From the NCBI GenBank assembly GCA_016845175.1, contig JAERTD010000011.1:62001-126000 (forward strand): a stretch of 64,000 bases of DNA. The letters are read 5' to 3'. Source of the stretch: Bacteroidota bacterium (GTDB lineage Bacteria > Bacteroidota > Bacteroidia > Bacteroidales > F082). This document shows, piece by piece, positions 44,252 through 54,523 of the stretch (within the stretch, counting starts at the first letter, position 1; every line of letters begins with the position of its first letter). Position numbers and translations under genes: made by a program. The notes beneath the pieces were generated by a model. The model was not told where the DNA came from and made no database searches. It was given only the letters and a program-made list of their open reading frames with translations.

Positions 44252-47200
44252 CTATTGATGAATAATAAATTTCCTTTTAACATTTATGTTTTCCGATTCC
44301 AGAATACATGTATATATGCCGCTGGGGTAGTCTTGAATATTGATGTCTATGGAGCCTTGAGCATCCAGGTAGTTTTCTGACTGCCATACCGTTTGCCCAT
44401 GGATATTAATGATGTGAATAGTGTAAAAGCCTTCCTTTTGTGCATGGTAGGATAATTTAAATCTACCAGGATTGGGGTTGGGAAGAATATCAAAACTTAA
44501 ACCTCCAGCGTAGTAGTCGTTGTGGCTTAGATTTACATCCGCAAAGAAACTTTTGTAGATCCTATCGCCAAAATCACCATTAAAACTTTCAAGGAAGTTA
44601 CCCTCAATGTCATAGAACTTCAAATAACCGCTTCCCTGACTATTGGCCCAGAATGAAATACCATTGTCTCCAGAATCAAATAAATAGAAATCGTAACAGC
44701 CTCCGGCCAGATGAATGGTGTCTCTGTATATGGTTTCATTCTCGAAACCATCCTTTTCAAAAATTAATTCACCTGTATTGCTTCTGATTTCATAAGAGTT
44801 CTGATGGGCTACCTTATTTGTTTTAAACTTAATGATAAATGTGGATGGGTAAATGCTGGCATTATCATAATAAGAAACAAACTGATTGTTAGTCGGGTAT
44901 TCGTCAGTTGCACCATTTGGTTCACTTACAGTAGCCTCAAACACTCCATTACCCGCTGACCATTCCGGCCAGTTAAAAGCTTCCAAAACCACCTCTGCTT
45001 TATCCATAAAGGCCAGACTGCCTTCCCAGCTCATGGTTTTTGATGATCCCTGAGGTCCATATTGTATCTGACAAGTGGTTAGTGTATCTGCACCTCTGTT
45101 TTGTATCACTATGATAGGAGCGGAAGTAGTGGGGTTAAACCTGCCGTATCGTTTTAAGCGGTTGGGCGCTATAATCTCATCTATGGCCACGTCGAATTGG
45201 TGATGAATGGGACCATACTGAAACAATTGCACTTCCAGGGAATAGCTTCCATACGGATCTGCTTCAGACTCATAATCAATAATCACAGAATCGGATTGAA
45301 TGAATGGAGTTATTTCCACCTCTTGTTCGGCCACCTTATCTCCCGGACACCAACCTGCACGGTCGTAAATCCAGGTACCTCCCTGTGGATACAAAGGGTT
45401 CTCTGCACATTCCTGAAGAATTTGCCATTCCTTTACCAGATTTCCTTCTACCCATAAGCTATGCATTTTAGGACAAAATTCAGCGCAGTTGGTGGCATTG
45501 TCGAACAGATGCCCTGATGTTCTGGCTCGTAGCCTGTAATTAACAGCATCAGGATGCAGCCCCATGGTTTTAGGTGGTACAACTGCTGGTAAATTAGGTA
45601 AACTGAAATGCCCTGAAAACACCTTGTCTATTTGAAGAACATCTCTTGGAGGAGTTCCTTCAATCATATAAAATTTAAGGTCCAGTAACTCTTGAAAATT
45701 ACCGGCGGTTAGATGTACTGAATCCCTTAGGAGGGGTGCATAATCAGTCACATCATACACCCAGGTGAATCCATCACCCAAATCCAGACCATTTCCGTAG
45801 GGGGTAATAAACCGGGCAATTTCCCAGGGTTTAATTACTTCGTAAGGCGTTCCATAATAAGGGTAATCCTCACGATAGAGGATTGAGTCGGGTGTAACGA
45901 GAGTGGAATCAATGGCATGGCCAGCCTGATCATACTGATAATTATCGTAATAGGCAGGCCATTTACTCAGTGTGTCAATGGATTGTGTAGGATTATCAGG
46001 ATCAAAAATCAGTATGCTTACTTGTCCTTTTTTGGTGGTGTCCACCACTACAAGTGAGTCAAGCTGGTTGGGATCGTATGTACCATTCTCGAAAACAAGA
46101 TGGGGTCTTTCCAACTGTTGGTTCCCGTTTCTCAACCTGTTTTCGCCACGATAGGTATCCCAGGCAGGGTAGCCAAAATGATTCGCATGCTGCCCATGTG
46201 GGCTTGCATCGGTGGCCACAAGTCCTTCCATTTCATTCATTTGGTAATAGGCCAGCAAATGCCCGTATTCAGGATGATCTGAGGTAACGTCCTTATACAT
46301 CCATTCCCTGATTTGGTTTTCGGTCATGGCCTTATCCCAGATTCTGAATTCATCTACCATTCCGGCATAATAGGCTGTATACGTCAAGCCTGCACCAATT
46401 CTGAATTCATGAATATTGTTCATTGGTCGGTATCTGCCAGATCCCAGTGCCCAGAGGTTTCCATTAAGATAGATTTGCATATAACCGGTATGCAGGTCTT
46501 TGGTAAAAGCCCAATGGTTCCACTGTCCTTTGTAATCGGACGGACTGATGGAGGATTTGTCGATGCGATCATAGCCATCATCCCATCCGGCATCCCAATA
46601 AATACCACCATTACTCCAGGGAAGGTGTACATTGAGAATTCGATTACCCAAACTATCCATAGCTTCAAAAATGGAGGAGTTGATGGGTTGAATGAGGGGA
46701 TTACCATATTGCCAGAACGAAACCGTAATAGCACTGTCCAAATCCTGTACTGCAGCTTTGGGAACAGTTAGAAAATCCCATCCCTCGAAATCAAGAAAGC
46801 TATTGGGTTCGTCAGACACCAGACCGTGTGCATTGGCCAGTTGGTCATTTTCTATGCTGATACTGCCATCATGATCTGCATAAGAAATATCAACGATGAT
46901 ATTGGAACTTCCATCCCAATCAAATGGAAAAGCAAAGGGGACATAGTTATTGCTTGGATCAAAGTTGGTATTTCTTTCATATACTTGCGTAAATCCTTTC
47001 TGGTAAAGAGAATCCTGGATAATTGTGTTAGCAGTTGTTGATTTCAACTGGACCTTAAAATGCTTGAATTCAGCTGTGCCACTGTTGATGTTCAATTTAA
47101 TTCCTGTGAGCTGTCCGGCCTGCAATCCTGAGGCAAGTAATTCGGTAGCCTGGTATAGAAATTGTCCACGTCCATCAGCCGCCTCATCATCAAAAGGAAG

Positions 47201-47656
47201 GTTGGCAAAACTTCCCCCCATACCTATTTCCGCTTCTATTGTCGGACTTGTTTCATTAAAGTACTCAAGAAATGCCTCATAGGTAAATGAAGGTTCATGC
47301 ATTACCATAAATGAATCAGGACTTTGATTGTTGACCATATAATTGGGATGGTGGTATAGATTGGAATCATAAACACCCGTATGTTCCAATACGCGTGTAT
47401 GGGTGGTATAATCCCATTCTCCACAAGCTGGACTTTGGCTGGGGTCGCATTTGAGCTTATAATACATTAGTATTTTTGAAAAGCTCTGACTTTCAGATGG
47501 AAATTCATAAATTCCAGAACGGGGTGCGTTCCAGCCCGGATTAACGGGTGTATTATAATCAATGGTTTGAATGATTAATGTGTCGCCTTCATCAGCCAGT
47601 GTGATCAGACTGAATCCTAACAACAGAATAAGAAGTAATGGTGCTGTAATTTTCAT
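44252..47656 (-). CDS. T9SS type A protein with PNGase F-like and LamG domains
   Basis: About 1134 residues from the ATG at 47656 (MKITAPLLLILL); an upstream start adds seven. A signal peptide is followed by a PNGase F N-terminal-type region (CGEWDYTTHTRVLEHTG) in the first ~200 residues, a LamG domain (~285-460; FDGRDFLTVPK-type start, GMVDEFRIWDKAMTENQIREWM end), a second PNGase F-like stretch (~560-860) and a type A sorting domain. It may cleave or bind N-glycans, but no catalytic residue can be assigned safely. Surface-exposed. It ends 20 bases before the transketolase genes in transcription order. Confidence 0.8.
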   Translation of the reverse strand: MKITAPLLLILLLGFSLITLADEGDTLIIQTIDYNTPVNPGWNAPRSGIYEFPSESQSFSKILMYYKLKCDPSQSPACGEWDYTTHTRVLEHTGVYDSNLYHHPNYMVNNQSPDSFMVMHEPSFTYEAFLEYFNETSPTIEAEIGMGGSFANLPFDDEAADGRGQFLYQATELLASGLQAGQLTGIKLNINSGTAEFKHFKVQLKSTTANTIIQDSLYQKGFTQVYERNTNFDPSNNYVPFAFPFDWDGSSNIIVDISYADHDGSISIENDQLANAHGLVSDEPNSFLDFEGWDFLTVPKAAVQDLDSAITVSFWQYGNPLIQPINSSIFEAMDSLGNRILNVHLPWSNGGIYWDAGWDDGYDRIDKSSISPSDYKGQWNHWAFTKDLHTGYMQIYLNGNLWALGSGRYRPMNNIHEFRIGAGLTYTAYYAGMVDEFRIWDKAMTENQIREWMYKDVTSDHPEYGHLLAYYQMNEMEGLVATDASPHGQHANHFGYPAWDTYRGENRLRNGNQQLERPHLVFENGTYDPNQLDSLVVVDTTKKGQVSILIFDPDNPTQSIDTLSKWPAYYDNYQYDQAGHAIDSTLVTPDSILYREDYPYYGTPYEVIKPWEIARFITPYGNGLDLGDGFTWVYDVTDYAPLLRDSVHLTAGNFQELLDLKFYMIEGTPPRDVLQIDKVFSGHFSLPNLPAVVPPKTMGLHPDAVNYRLRARTSGHLFDNATNCAEFCPKMHSLWVEGNLVKEWQILQECAENPLYPQGGTWIYDRAGWCPGDKVAEQEVEITPFIQSDSVIIDYESEADPYGSYSLEVQLFQYGPIHHQFDVAIDEIIAPNRLKRYGRFNPTTSAPIIVIQNRGADTLTTCQIQYGPQGSSKTMSWEGSLAFMDKAEVVLEAFNWPEWSAGNGVFEATVSEPNGATDEYPTNNQFVSYYDNASIYPSTFIIKFKTNKVAHQNSYEIRSNTGELIFEKDGFENETIYRDTIHLAGGCYDFYLFDSGDNGISFWANSQGSGYLKFYDIEGNFLESFNGDFGDRIYKSFFADVNLSHNDYYAGGLSFDILPNPNPGRFKLSYHAQKEGFYTIHIINIHGQTVWQSENYLDAQGSIDINIQDYPSGIYTCILESENINVKRKFIIHQ

Positions 47657-47706
47657 GTACAAGTGATTTAAAAACAAAAAATAGCTGAGGGGTAAGCATC
47701 TTATAC

Positions 47707-48213
47707 CTACATCATACAGACAACGAAATAATAGACTATGACGGCACTATAAACAAGTTTCAGAAAGGTTCCAGCCAGAAAACCAACAAATGAGCCCAAT
47801 GCAGCCCTAAATGCCTTATCAGAAGGGGTGTTATTCATTTTCTCGCCAATATAAGCACCTGCAAAGGGGCCTAATATAATGCCCACCAAACCAAAGGGAC
47901 CGATAACAATACCAAGGAAAGGGAAAACGATTATGGCTACCACCAGGCCGATAATGCTTCCATTGACACCAGCTTTTGATCCACCCATCTTTTTTGTACC
48001 ATAAACAGGAACCCAATAATCAACCAGGGTCACAAAAGCAGCTATGATACCTAGTATGATAAGAAGGTCTGTTTCCAAAAAAGCATATTCACTCAATAAG
48101 CCTAATAACAAGCCCACAAAGGAAGTAGCCGGTCCGGGAATACCAGGAATAATGGCCCCTAATAGTCCAATCAGGATTAGAACTCCAGCAATAATTAACC
48201 AAATTACATCCAT
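47707..48213 (-). CDS. DUF456 membrane protein
   Basis: 168 residues with about four membrane segments. GLLGAIIPGIPGPATSFVGLLLG and GSKAGVNGSIIGLVVAIIVFP, IGPFGLVGIILGPFAGAYIGE are the glycine-rich hallmark of DUF456. Inner membrane; role unknown. It lies between the M15 peptidase and the PNGase F-like gene in a same-strand run, with gaps of 130 and 50 bases. Confidence 0.88.
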   Translation of the reverse strand: MDVIWLIIAGVLILIGLLGAIIPGIPGPATSFVGLLLGLLSEYAFLETDLLIILGIIAAFVTLVDYWVPVYGTKKMGGSKAGVNGSIIGLVVAIIVFPFLGIVIGPFGLVGIILGPFAGAYIGEKMNNTPSDKAFRAALGSFVGFLAGTFLKLVYSAVIVYYFVVCMM

Positions 48214-48343
48214 ACCGTTGTTTTTAGGACAAATATCATGAAAAGAAACAAAATAAGCTTGTTAATTATCAAAATTCAGGAAGTTAAAGTAAGAATAGGA
48301 TTAATCTTGACTGGGTTCTATGGCTTGAAGCTGCAATATAAAG

Positions 48344-49264
48344 CTACCAACGAGCTTTATACCCCCTGGTATCCACATGGATATAATAGGTGTGAGCAGC
48401 ATTCTTTTTGTATTTACCAATTCCACCCACTAAATGTTCATGGTCTGGGTTGTTGTCGATGGTATCTGCCATTTTATGGATGACCATGGCATCGGCCATG
48501 GTATGTTTCCCATCTTTGTTGAGATCATCTATGACCTGATCCATATTTTGATCAATATATACATCTGCAGCATCTCCAAACACATGACGGCTATATGGTA
48601 CATTACCAATGGCCTTGTTATAAAAGGGTGTCCTGTATCCACTCATAATGTATAGTGTTTCCAGCTCAGGCTCTGTCTTTCTGAACATTTCCAATAACAA
48701 CTCAAGCTTAACAAGCAGCTCAGTTTTCAACACGACATATTTAGGCCAACCGGAGTTTTGCTTACAAAGAAATTGCTTCAGTTGAAAATTGGGAGATATA
48801 TAAGTGTCTTGATTGCTTTGGGTAACCTCAATAAAACCAGTCGGATTTTCATAATTGGATCGATTAGCCAGAGGCTTTGATGGATAATGGCCAATCCGGT
48901 ATGAGTTTAGATATCCATTGTTCACTTCTGTAGTCGGAACCATTACAAAAACTACCAGCGTAAAGACTACTTTCTGCTCGAGGTTCCTGAAAAATAGCTC
49001 ATAGGTCTCTGACTTATCAGATGCCGTAAATTTCCAAATATTGGCCGTAACAGCAGTCAGTTTTCCTTCACTGGCATGGACTACAATACTTTTTTTATAG
49101 GAGTTTTTGAATTCAATATTGCATTCAGCTCCTGGTAACAAGCTCACAAAACTCCGATCACCCTGAACTTCCAAGCCATCGATATACCAGCTGCCGGTTG
49201 TTTGAGCCCAGGCCAGGGAGCTGGGAAAGGATAGTAGTATTACAAGAAAGATCTTTATCTTCAT
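48344..49264 (-). CDS. Peptidase M15-type D-Ala-D-Ala carboxypeptidase
   Basis: 306 residues: signal peptide (1-20), a beta-rich N-terminal domain (~25-110), then an M15A domain. The zinc site is visible as YSRHVFGDAADVYI (H and D ligands) and the final HTYYIHVDTRG histidine. GYRTPFYNKAIG is the typical upstream block. It probably trims peptidoglycan stem peptides in the periplasm. It lies directly downstream of an L,D-transpeptidase gene (gap 66 bases), an apt wall-remodelling pair. Confidence 0.85.
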   Translation of the reverse strand: MKIKIFLVILLSFPSSLAWAQTTGSWYIDGLEVQGDRSFVSLLPGAECNIEFKNSYKKSIVVHASEGKLTAVTANIWKFTASDKSETYELFFRNLEQKVVFTLVVFVMVPTTEVNNGYLNSYRIGHYPSKPLANRSNYENPTGFIEVTQSNQDTYISPNFQLKQFLCKQNSGWPKYVVLKTELLVKLELLLEMFRKTEPELETLYIMSGYRTPFYNKAIGNVPYSRHVFGDAADVYIDQNMDQVIDDLNKDGKHTMADAMVIHKMADTIDNNPDHEHLVGGIGKYKKNAAHTYYIHVDTRGYKARW

Positions 49265-49330
49265 AAGGCAGTTTGAGAAGCTAGAAACGAGACTCTTATT
49301 CTTTTAGTATGAATTCCTCCAAAAATGTGT

Positions 49331-50953
49331 TTATTCACTTAAAGGACGATCAAGTTCCTTGAGTACAGTGGCATCCCGGTCATACACATCCTTGTTGAAA
49401 TATAATTTATTATCAGTATCTGCACCTGCCGTCCAATACAAGAGAAGGATGTCAATGGGCTTTTTAAGCTTCACTCTGGTGGTTTTTTCTGAGTCCAGTA
49501 TTTCATTAATTCTATCCATACTCCAATCATTGGTATAATCCATTAGGTTTTGAAGCAGCTCCCATTTCTTCTCCAGACGAATACAACCGTGACTAAAGGC
49601 CCTGTCTTCACGAGCAAATAAACTCCTTGCGGGTGTATCGTGCAAATACACTGCATGCTTGTTTGGAAACATAAATTTCACCTGCCCCAATGCATTATGA
49701 GGTCCAGCTTCCTGCCGTAGAATATATGGAAAGCTCTTACGGGATAAGCTGTTGAAATCAATAGATTCGGGATCTAGTTTATTGCCATCCCTATCCATAA
49801 TAATCATGTGCTTTTCTGCAAGATAGTTTGGATTCTTTTTGAGCTTGGGAAGGGTTTCCTTTGTAGCTATGGAGTAGGGAAGGGTCCAGGTGGGGTTTAT
49901 TTCTATATAGGTCATTTTATGACTGAACACAGGCGTTTCGTGGTAGTGCTTGCCCACAATAACTCTTGAGTAATAAACAATGGAGTCGTTGGTGATTCTT
50001 CGGATGTTAAAACCGGCAATATTGACCACCATAAAATCATCAGGGAGATGGTGGGTAACCCATCTTGCCCTCTCCAGATTGATTCTGATTTCATCTATCC
50101 TCCTTTCTATGGGAATATTCATCATGGCGAGTGTTCCTTTACCAATGACTCCATCCTGTTTGAGGTTATGACGAAATTGAAAGCGTTTGACGCCTTCAAT
50201 AATGTCATCATAATAGACTGAATCCTGGCCATAATCCTCTTCAGCATCCAGATCTCCTGTTATTTTTAAATAGTTGATCAAAGTAGGAATTCTATGGTCT
50301 GTCATACCCGATTTAAGTGTCTTGCCTTCTGGTATTTCCGGCCAACTGCCAGCAGCAGCAATCTCACGGTATTCTTTTAGCCCACTACGCAAATAAATAT
50401 ACATAAAGTGATTGGGCTTCAGACTGTTTATTAGCTTGGCGACATTTTCAGATGCAATGGCTTGTTCCAACAACTCAACCCCATTCTCAGGAAGCGTATT
50501 GGCTGCTAACTCCCAGCCTGGTCTGATTTTTGACTGATCAACTTTTCCAGTGAGGAGATGGGCTGCATAGATAAGCAATCCATCTGTACATAATAAATCT
50601 AGATTGGCTCTGACTTCCGGGGACTTATCCCTCTTGTATTCGGCAAATAGTCTGTGTATTTGATTTAAATGATAGTCTGCAGGAAGCAGCCCCTCTTCAA
50701 AAGCAGATTCCAATACCTGAATTAATTCTGGCATAGATCTTCTTGGATGCCATGCCGGTTCATAGCTTCTGTTTTTATAAAAAATCGGAATAGATAGTTG
50801 AGCTTTCAGGCTAATCCCATCCGCCTCTATGGGCTGTTTATCCTCAGAATGTTCAATTTTTTCCTGTATCAGTCGGCTGACAGCATCATCCTTTGCAATA
50901 CATGCTTCAGTTACAAGCGAAATTAGGAATACAAAGGTGAGAATTTTGTACAT
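49331..50953 (-). CDS. L,D-transpeptidase (YcbB/LdtD type)
   Basis: 540 residues. Signal peptide (1-20), a helical scaffold domain, a peptidoglycan-binding PG_binding_1 domain (~230-275; VKRFQFRHNLKQDGVIGKGTLAMMN) and a YkuD catalytic domain (~300-480). The catalytic cysteine is C457 in SHGCIRLE, preceded by the HDTP block. It makes 3-3 cross-links in peptidoglycan in the periplasm. First gene of the minus-strand run that continues to 38498. Confidence 0.9.
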   Translation of the reverse strand: MYKILTFVFLISLVTEACIAKDDAVSRLIQEKIEHSEDKQPIEADGISLKAQLSIPIFYKNRSYEPAWHPRRSMPELIQVLESAFEEGLLPADYHLNQIHRLFAEYKRDKSPEVRANLDLLCTDGLLIYAAHLLTGKVDQSKIRPGWELAANTLPENGVELLEQAIASENVAKLINSLKPNHFMYIYLRSGLKEYREIAAAGSWPEIPEGKTLKSGMTDHRIPTLINYLKITGDLDAEEDYGQDSVYYDDIIEGVKRFQFRHNLKQDGVIGKGTLAMMNIPIERRIDEIRINLERARWVTHHLPDDFMVVNIAGFNIRRITNDSIVYYSRVIVGKHYHETPVFSHKMTYIEINPTWTLPYSIATKETLPKLKKNPNYLAEKHMIIMDRDGNKLDPESIDFNSLSRKSFPYILRQEAGPHNALGQVKFMFPNKHAVYLHDTPARSLFAREDRAFSHGCIRLEKKWELLQNLMDYTNDWSMDRINEILDSEKTTRVKLKKPIDILLLYWTAGADTDNKLYFNKDVYDRDATVLKELDRPLSE

Positions 50954-51063
50954 ATCTAGATCCAGTATATAATGAAATTGTCAAAATTATTCATACAAAA
51001 GTAACTTTTAGCGGATACTTTCGTCACATAGAGATAACCATTAATCCACTTAAAAGAAGAATC

Positions 51064-51891
51064 ATGAAAACACCTACAAAAAAAATGAAAGTTATTATAC
51101 TTTTTGCCTTAGGACTAATCCTAGGCACAGCTGCTTACTCAGCTGAAAATGTAAAAAAAGAATCCCGATCACTTGATACTTTCACTGCCATAAAACTTGT
51201 TTGTTCTGCAGATTTATATATCACCCAGGGCAACCAACAACAAGTAAAAGTAGTGGCAGATGAACGTATTATGGATCATGTATCCACTGAAGTAGAAAAT
51301 GGTGTTCTTATTGTTGATGTGAAGAAAAACAATTTTAGAAGGATTGAAACACTTGATGTTTATATTACAGTTGCTCAACTGGATATGATTAAAACCATGG
51401 GATCAGGAGATATCTATGGGAAAGATACCTTTAGCGGAAAAGATATGGAAATCGTTATCAAGGGATCAGGCAATGTAGATTTCAATTTTGATGTTCAAAA
51501 CCTTGAATTGGGCGTTTATGGCTCAGGTGATATTGACATTTCAGGAGTTCGTGGCACCCTGGGTATTGTTGTTTCCGGTTCAGGCGACATTGAAGCCGAA
51601 TCTTTAAAACTTGAAAGCTGTTCAGTAAAAGTTAATGGCTCTGGAGATATTGAATTGTCTGGAAAAACCAATGAACTAATTGTTGGAGTTAATGGTTCGG
51701 GCGATATTGATGGGGCTGAGTTTATGGCTGTTTCTGTAGTTGCAAGGAATTCCGGCTCAGGTGATATGGTCATTCATGCTATCGAAAGCCTGGACATACA
51801 GCTTAACGGATCCGGTGATGTGAAATACTACGGAAACCCGGAAAAACAAAGAGTTGACGTAAGAGGTTCAGGCGAAGTATATCGCAAATAA
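51064..51891 (+). CDS. Head-GIN (DUF2807) domain protein
   Basis: 275 residues: signal peptide (about 1-27 or from M9), then a DUF2807 domain rich in GSGDI/GSGNV repeats (at least seven) spaced about 20 residues, which form a right-handed beta-helix (putative adhesin). These proteins are common in Bacteroidota and are thought to be periplasmic or surface-linked. A role in adhesion is a family label rather than shown. The DNA also repeats the GGxTCxGGxGAxAT pattern. Hairpin terminator after it at 51923-51953. Confidence 0.87.
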   Translation: MKTPTKKMKVIILFALGLILGTAAYSAENVKKESRSLDTFTAIKLVCSADLYITQGNQQQVKVVADERIMDHVSTEVENGVLIVDVKKNNFRRIETLDVYITVAQLDMIKTMGSGDIYGKDTFSGKDMEIVIKGSGNVDFNFDVQNLELGVYGSGDIDISGVRGTLGIVVSGSGDIEAESLKLESCSVKVNGSGDIELSGKTNELIVGVNGSGDIDGAEFMAVSVVARNSGSGDMVIHAIESLDIQLNGSGDVKYYGNPEKQRVDVRGSGEVYRK

Positions 51892-51922
51892 GTCTGTATA
51901 ATTATCTTTCGTAAAAATAGCG

Positions 51923-51953
51923 ATGGCCATTCTCAAAAAGAGTGGCCATTTTT
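51923..51953 (+). terminator. Terminator of the head-GIN gene
   Basis: ATGGCCATTC/GAGTGGCCAT (51923-51932/51940-51949), 10 bp with one G-U pair, then TTTTT. The gap to dnaN is free of genes. Confidence 0.8.
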
Positions 51954-52105
51954 GTTGGCAGTACAATTAGGTTCACTAAATATTATTTGCCAGGAGCAGC
52001 ATAATTATTGTGAATAAAATGCTTAAAACTTGAAACAAAAAGTCATTTATTTTTATGTACTTTTACTCAACTTTGTGATCTATATTTTTAGAAAAAACAG
52101 AAACT

Positions 52106-53233
52106 ATGAAGTTTATTATATCAAGTTCAGCACTGCTCAAAAGTTTACAGAAAATAAGCGGTGTATTAAGCAGCAGCAGTACCTTACCCATTCTGGAGGA
52201 TTTTCTTTTTGAACTTACTGAAGACAAATTGAAAATTACCGCCTCAGATCTGGAAACAACCATCAGCGTAGAGTTACAACCTGATATGGCTGAGAATCCC
52301 GGCGTTGTGGCTATTCCGGCAAAGATGCTTCTTGATATCATGAAAACTTTCTCGGAACTACCGGTGACCATATCTGTTGACATGGATACGCTGGGCGTGG
52401 AATTGTTTGCGGGAGAAGGTAAATACAAATTGGTAGGACACCGAAGTGATGAGTTTCCTCAGATTCCAACACTGGAGAATACCCGGTCTATCCAGATTAA
52501 CGGCTCCATACTGGCCAATGCTTTCAACAAAACACTGTTCGCAACCGGTAACGACGAACTCAGACCTGTCATGTCAGGCGTCTTATGTGAAATGGATGGT
52601 GAGAAACTCACCTTTGTTGCCACAGATGCTCATAAATTGGTCAGATATCGCAGAACCGATGTTAAAATGGATGGAGCCGCTTCATTCATCCTTCCCAAGA
52701 AACCTCTGAATCATCTCAAAAACATCATTCCTGATGATGCTGATTTGGAAGTGAAAATGGAATATAATGATGCCAATGCGGTGCTTGAGTTCGATGATAT
52801 TCGTCTCATCTGCCGTTTGATAGATGGCAAATACCCCAATTATGAAGCAGTGATACCCACACAGAATCCGTTCAAACTTAGCGTTGACAGAAAAATCTTA
52901 TTGAACGCCTTACGTCGTGTAGCTATTTTTGGAAGCAAATCAACCCATCAGGTGCGTTTTAAAATCTCAGGAAAAGAATTGGTACTGACAGCTGAAGATA
53001 TTGATTTTTCCAGTGAGGCAAAAGAACGTCTGACCTGCAGCTATGAAGGTGACGACATAGAAATAGGCTTCAACTCACGGTTCATGCAGGATATGTTGGG
53101 TACATTGGAAACAGATACCATCAATATTGAAATGTCAGCTCCAAACCGGGCAGGAATCATTTTACCCGATACCGCTGATGATGATCCCGAAGATATTTTG
53201 ATGTTGATCATGCCGGTGATGCTCACCCAGTAA
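52106..53233 (+). CDS. dnaN: DNA polymerase III beta sliding clamp
   Basis: 375 residues, the usual length of three-domain DnaN. The start MKFIISSSALLKSLQKISGVL, TDAHKLVRYR in the middle and the C-terminal hydrophobic-cleft end (ILMLIMPVMLTQ) are typical. The clamp holds replicative polymerase and other clamp-binding enzymes on DNA. It does not lie beside dnaA or recF here, which is common in Bacteroidota. A single-gene unit. Confidence 0.96.
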   Translation: MKFIISSSALLKSLQKISGVLSSSSTLPILEDFLFELTEDKLKITASDLETTISVELQPDMAENPGVVAIPAKMLLDIMKTFSELPVTISVDMDTLGVELFAGEGKYKLVGHRSDEFPQIPTLENTRSIQINGSILANAFNKTLFATGNDELRPVMSGVLCEMDGEKLTFVATDAHKLVRYRRTDVKMDGAASFILPKKPLNHLKNIIPDDADLEVKMEYNDANAVLEFDDIRLICRLIDGKYPNYEAVIPTQNPFKLSVDRKILLNALRRVAIFGSKSTHQVRFKISGKELVLTAEDIDFSSEAKERLTCSYEGDDIEIGFNSRFMQDMLGTLETDTINIEMSAPNRAGIILPDTADDDPEDILMLIMPVMLTQ

Positions 53234-53310
53234 GTGAAACTCCGCTCACTATTTATTAATCCCACAAATAATGTCTGGTATATCATTACCAGCTAACTAA
53301 CAATTGTATC

Positions 53311-54471
53311 ATGTATAACTTTGATCAAATAGTTGACCGTGCCCATACTTCAAATGTGAAATACGATCTTCGTGAGATGTATTTTGGTAATGCGGATGTC
53401 ATGCCCATGTGGGTGGCTGACATGGATTTTGAAACACCTGATTTCATTACCCAGGCAGTCCAGAAAAGAGCTGCGCATCCCGTCTATGGGTATACGTTTA
53501 TGCCTGAGGCCTATTATTCATCAATCATTATCTGGCTTCAAAAACGACATTGCTGGCCCATAGAAAAGGATTGGATGATATTTTCACCAGGGATTGTTCC
53601 TGCCATAAACTTTGCTGTTCAGGCTTTTACCAAGAAAGGTGAGGGAGTAATTGTTCAACCACCTGTATATTTCCCCTTCTTCAGCGCCATTGAAGATCAG
53701 GGCAGAAGAAGACTTGACAACCAACTCATCTTTGATGGGGAGCGATACAGGATTGATTTTGATGACCTTGAAAAGAAAGCCAAGGATGCTCAGATGATTT
53801 TTATTTCAAATCCTCATAATCCTGTGGGAAGAAGTTGGACCAAAGATGAACTTCAGCAAATGGCTGATATTTGTATGAGACATGATGTGGTTATGATCTC
53901 CGATGAGATACACAATGATATCGTTCTTCCTGGTCACAAACACCAACCCATGGCATTGGTTTCCGAGGAAGCCAACGAACTGACAGTAAGTTGCATTGCA
54001 CCGAGTAAAACTTTTAATATAGCAGGATTATCGACTTCAACCGTTATCATTAAGAACCCTGAACTACATAATAAATTCAAGAAAGTGCTGGATGATGCCC
54101 ACATACAGTCAGGTAATTTGTTTGGCATTGAAGCCTCCATTGCAGCCTATACCCATGGGGAAGTGTGGCTTGGTGAAATGCTTGATTATCTACAAAATAA
54201 TTTCAACTTTCTAGCTGATGCAATTCATAATACTTTTAAAAGTATTCGTGTTATAAATGCAGAATCAACTTATCTGGCCTGGCTTGATTTCCGGGATTGC
54301 CAATTTAGTGATGAGGAGCTAAAAGAACTTTTGGTGGAAAAGGCAGGTTTGGGCTTAAGTCCGGGCTCCATTTTCGGTCCCGGAGGAGAAGGATTTCAGC
54401 GAATGAATTTTGCAGCCCCCAAATCCGTAGTAACAGAAGCTGTTGCCAGATTGAAAAAAGTGTTCAATTAG
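53311..54471 (+). CDS. PatB/MalY-type PLP-dependent C-S lyase
   Basis: 386 residues, fold-type I aminotransferase-like. MPMWVADMDFETP near the start and NPHNPVGRSW are PatB-family marks, DEIHNDIV carries the PLP-pyridine aspartate, and K233 in PSKTFNIAGL is the Schiff-base lysine. Members split cystathionine or cysteine conjugates to give thiol, pyruvate and ammonia (beta-elimination). Its own gene with a short gap from dnaN. Confident in family; substrate open. Confidence 0.9.
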   Translation: MYNFDQIVDRAHTSNVKYDLREMYFGNADVMPMWVADMDFETPDFITQAVQKRAAHPVYGYTFMPEAYYSSIIIWLQKRHCWPIEKDWMIFSPGIVPAINFAVQAFTKKGEGVIVQPPVYFPFFSAIEDQGRRRLDNQLIFDGERYRIDFDDLEKKAKDAQMIFISNPHNPVGRSWTKDELQQMADICMRHDVVMISDEIHNDIVLPGHKHQPMALVSEEANELTVSCIAPSKTFNIAGLSTSTVIIKNPELHNKFKKVLDDAHIQSGNLFGIEASIAAYTHGEVWLGEMLDYLQNNFNFLADAIHNTFKSIRVINAESTYLAWLDFRDCQFSDEELKELLVEKAGLGLSPGSIFGPGGEGFQRMNFAAPKSVVTEAVARLKKVFN

Positions 54472-54496
54472 TTCGGGAATCCATTCAATATTTTCC

Positions 54497-54504
54497 TATT
54501 TTTG
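54497..54504 (+). promoter_or_regulatory. Promoter -7 element (TATTTTTG) before GTG-started gene
   Basis: TATTTTTG matches TAnnTTTG exactly and lies 20 bases before the GTG at 54524, giving a very short leader. It supports that start. Confidence 0.5.
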
Positions 54505-54523
54505 GTTGACCCAATAGGAAAAA

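Noticed and set aside
51516-51773. Minus-strand frame with ISPEPLT-like repeats
   Set aside because: It is the antisense shadow of the GSGDI repeats of the head-GIN gene.
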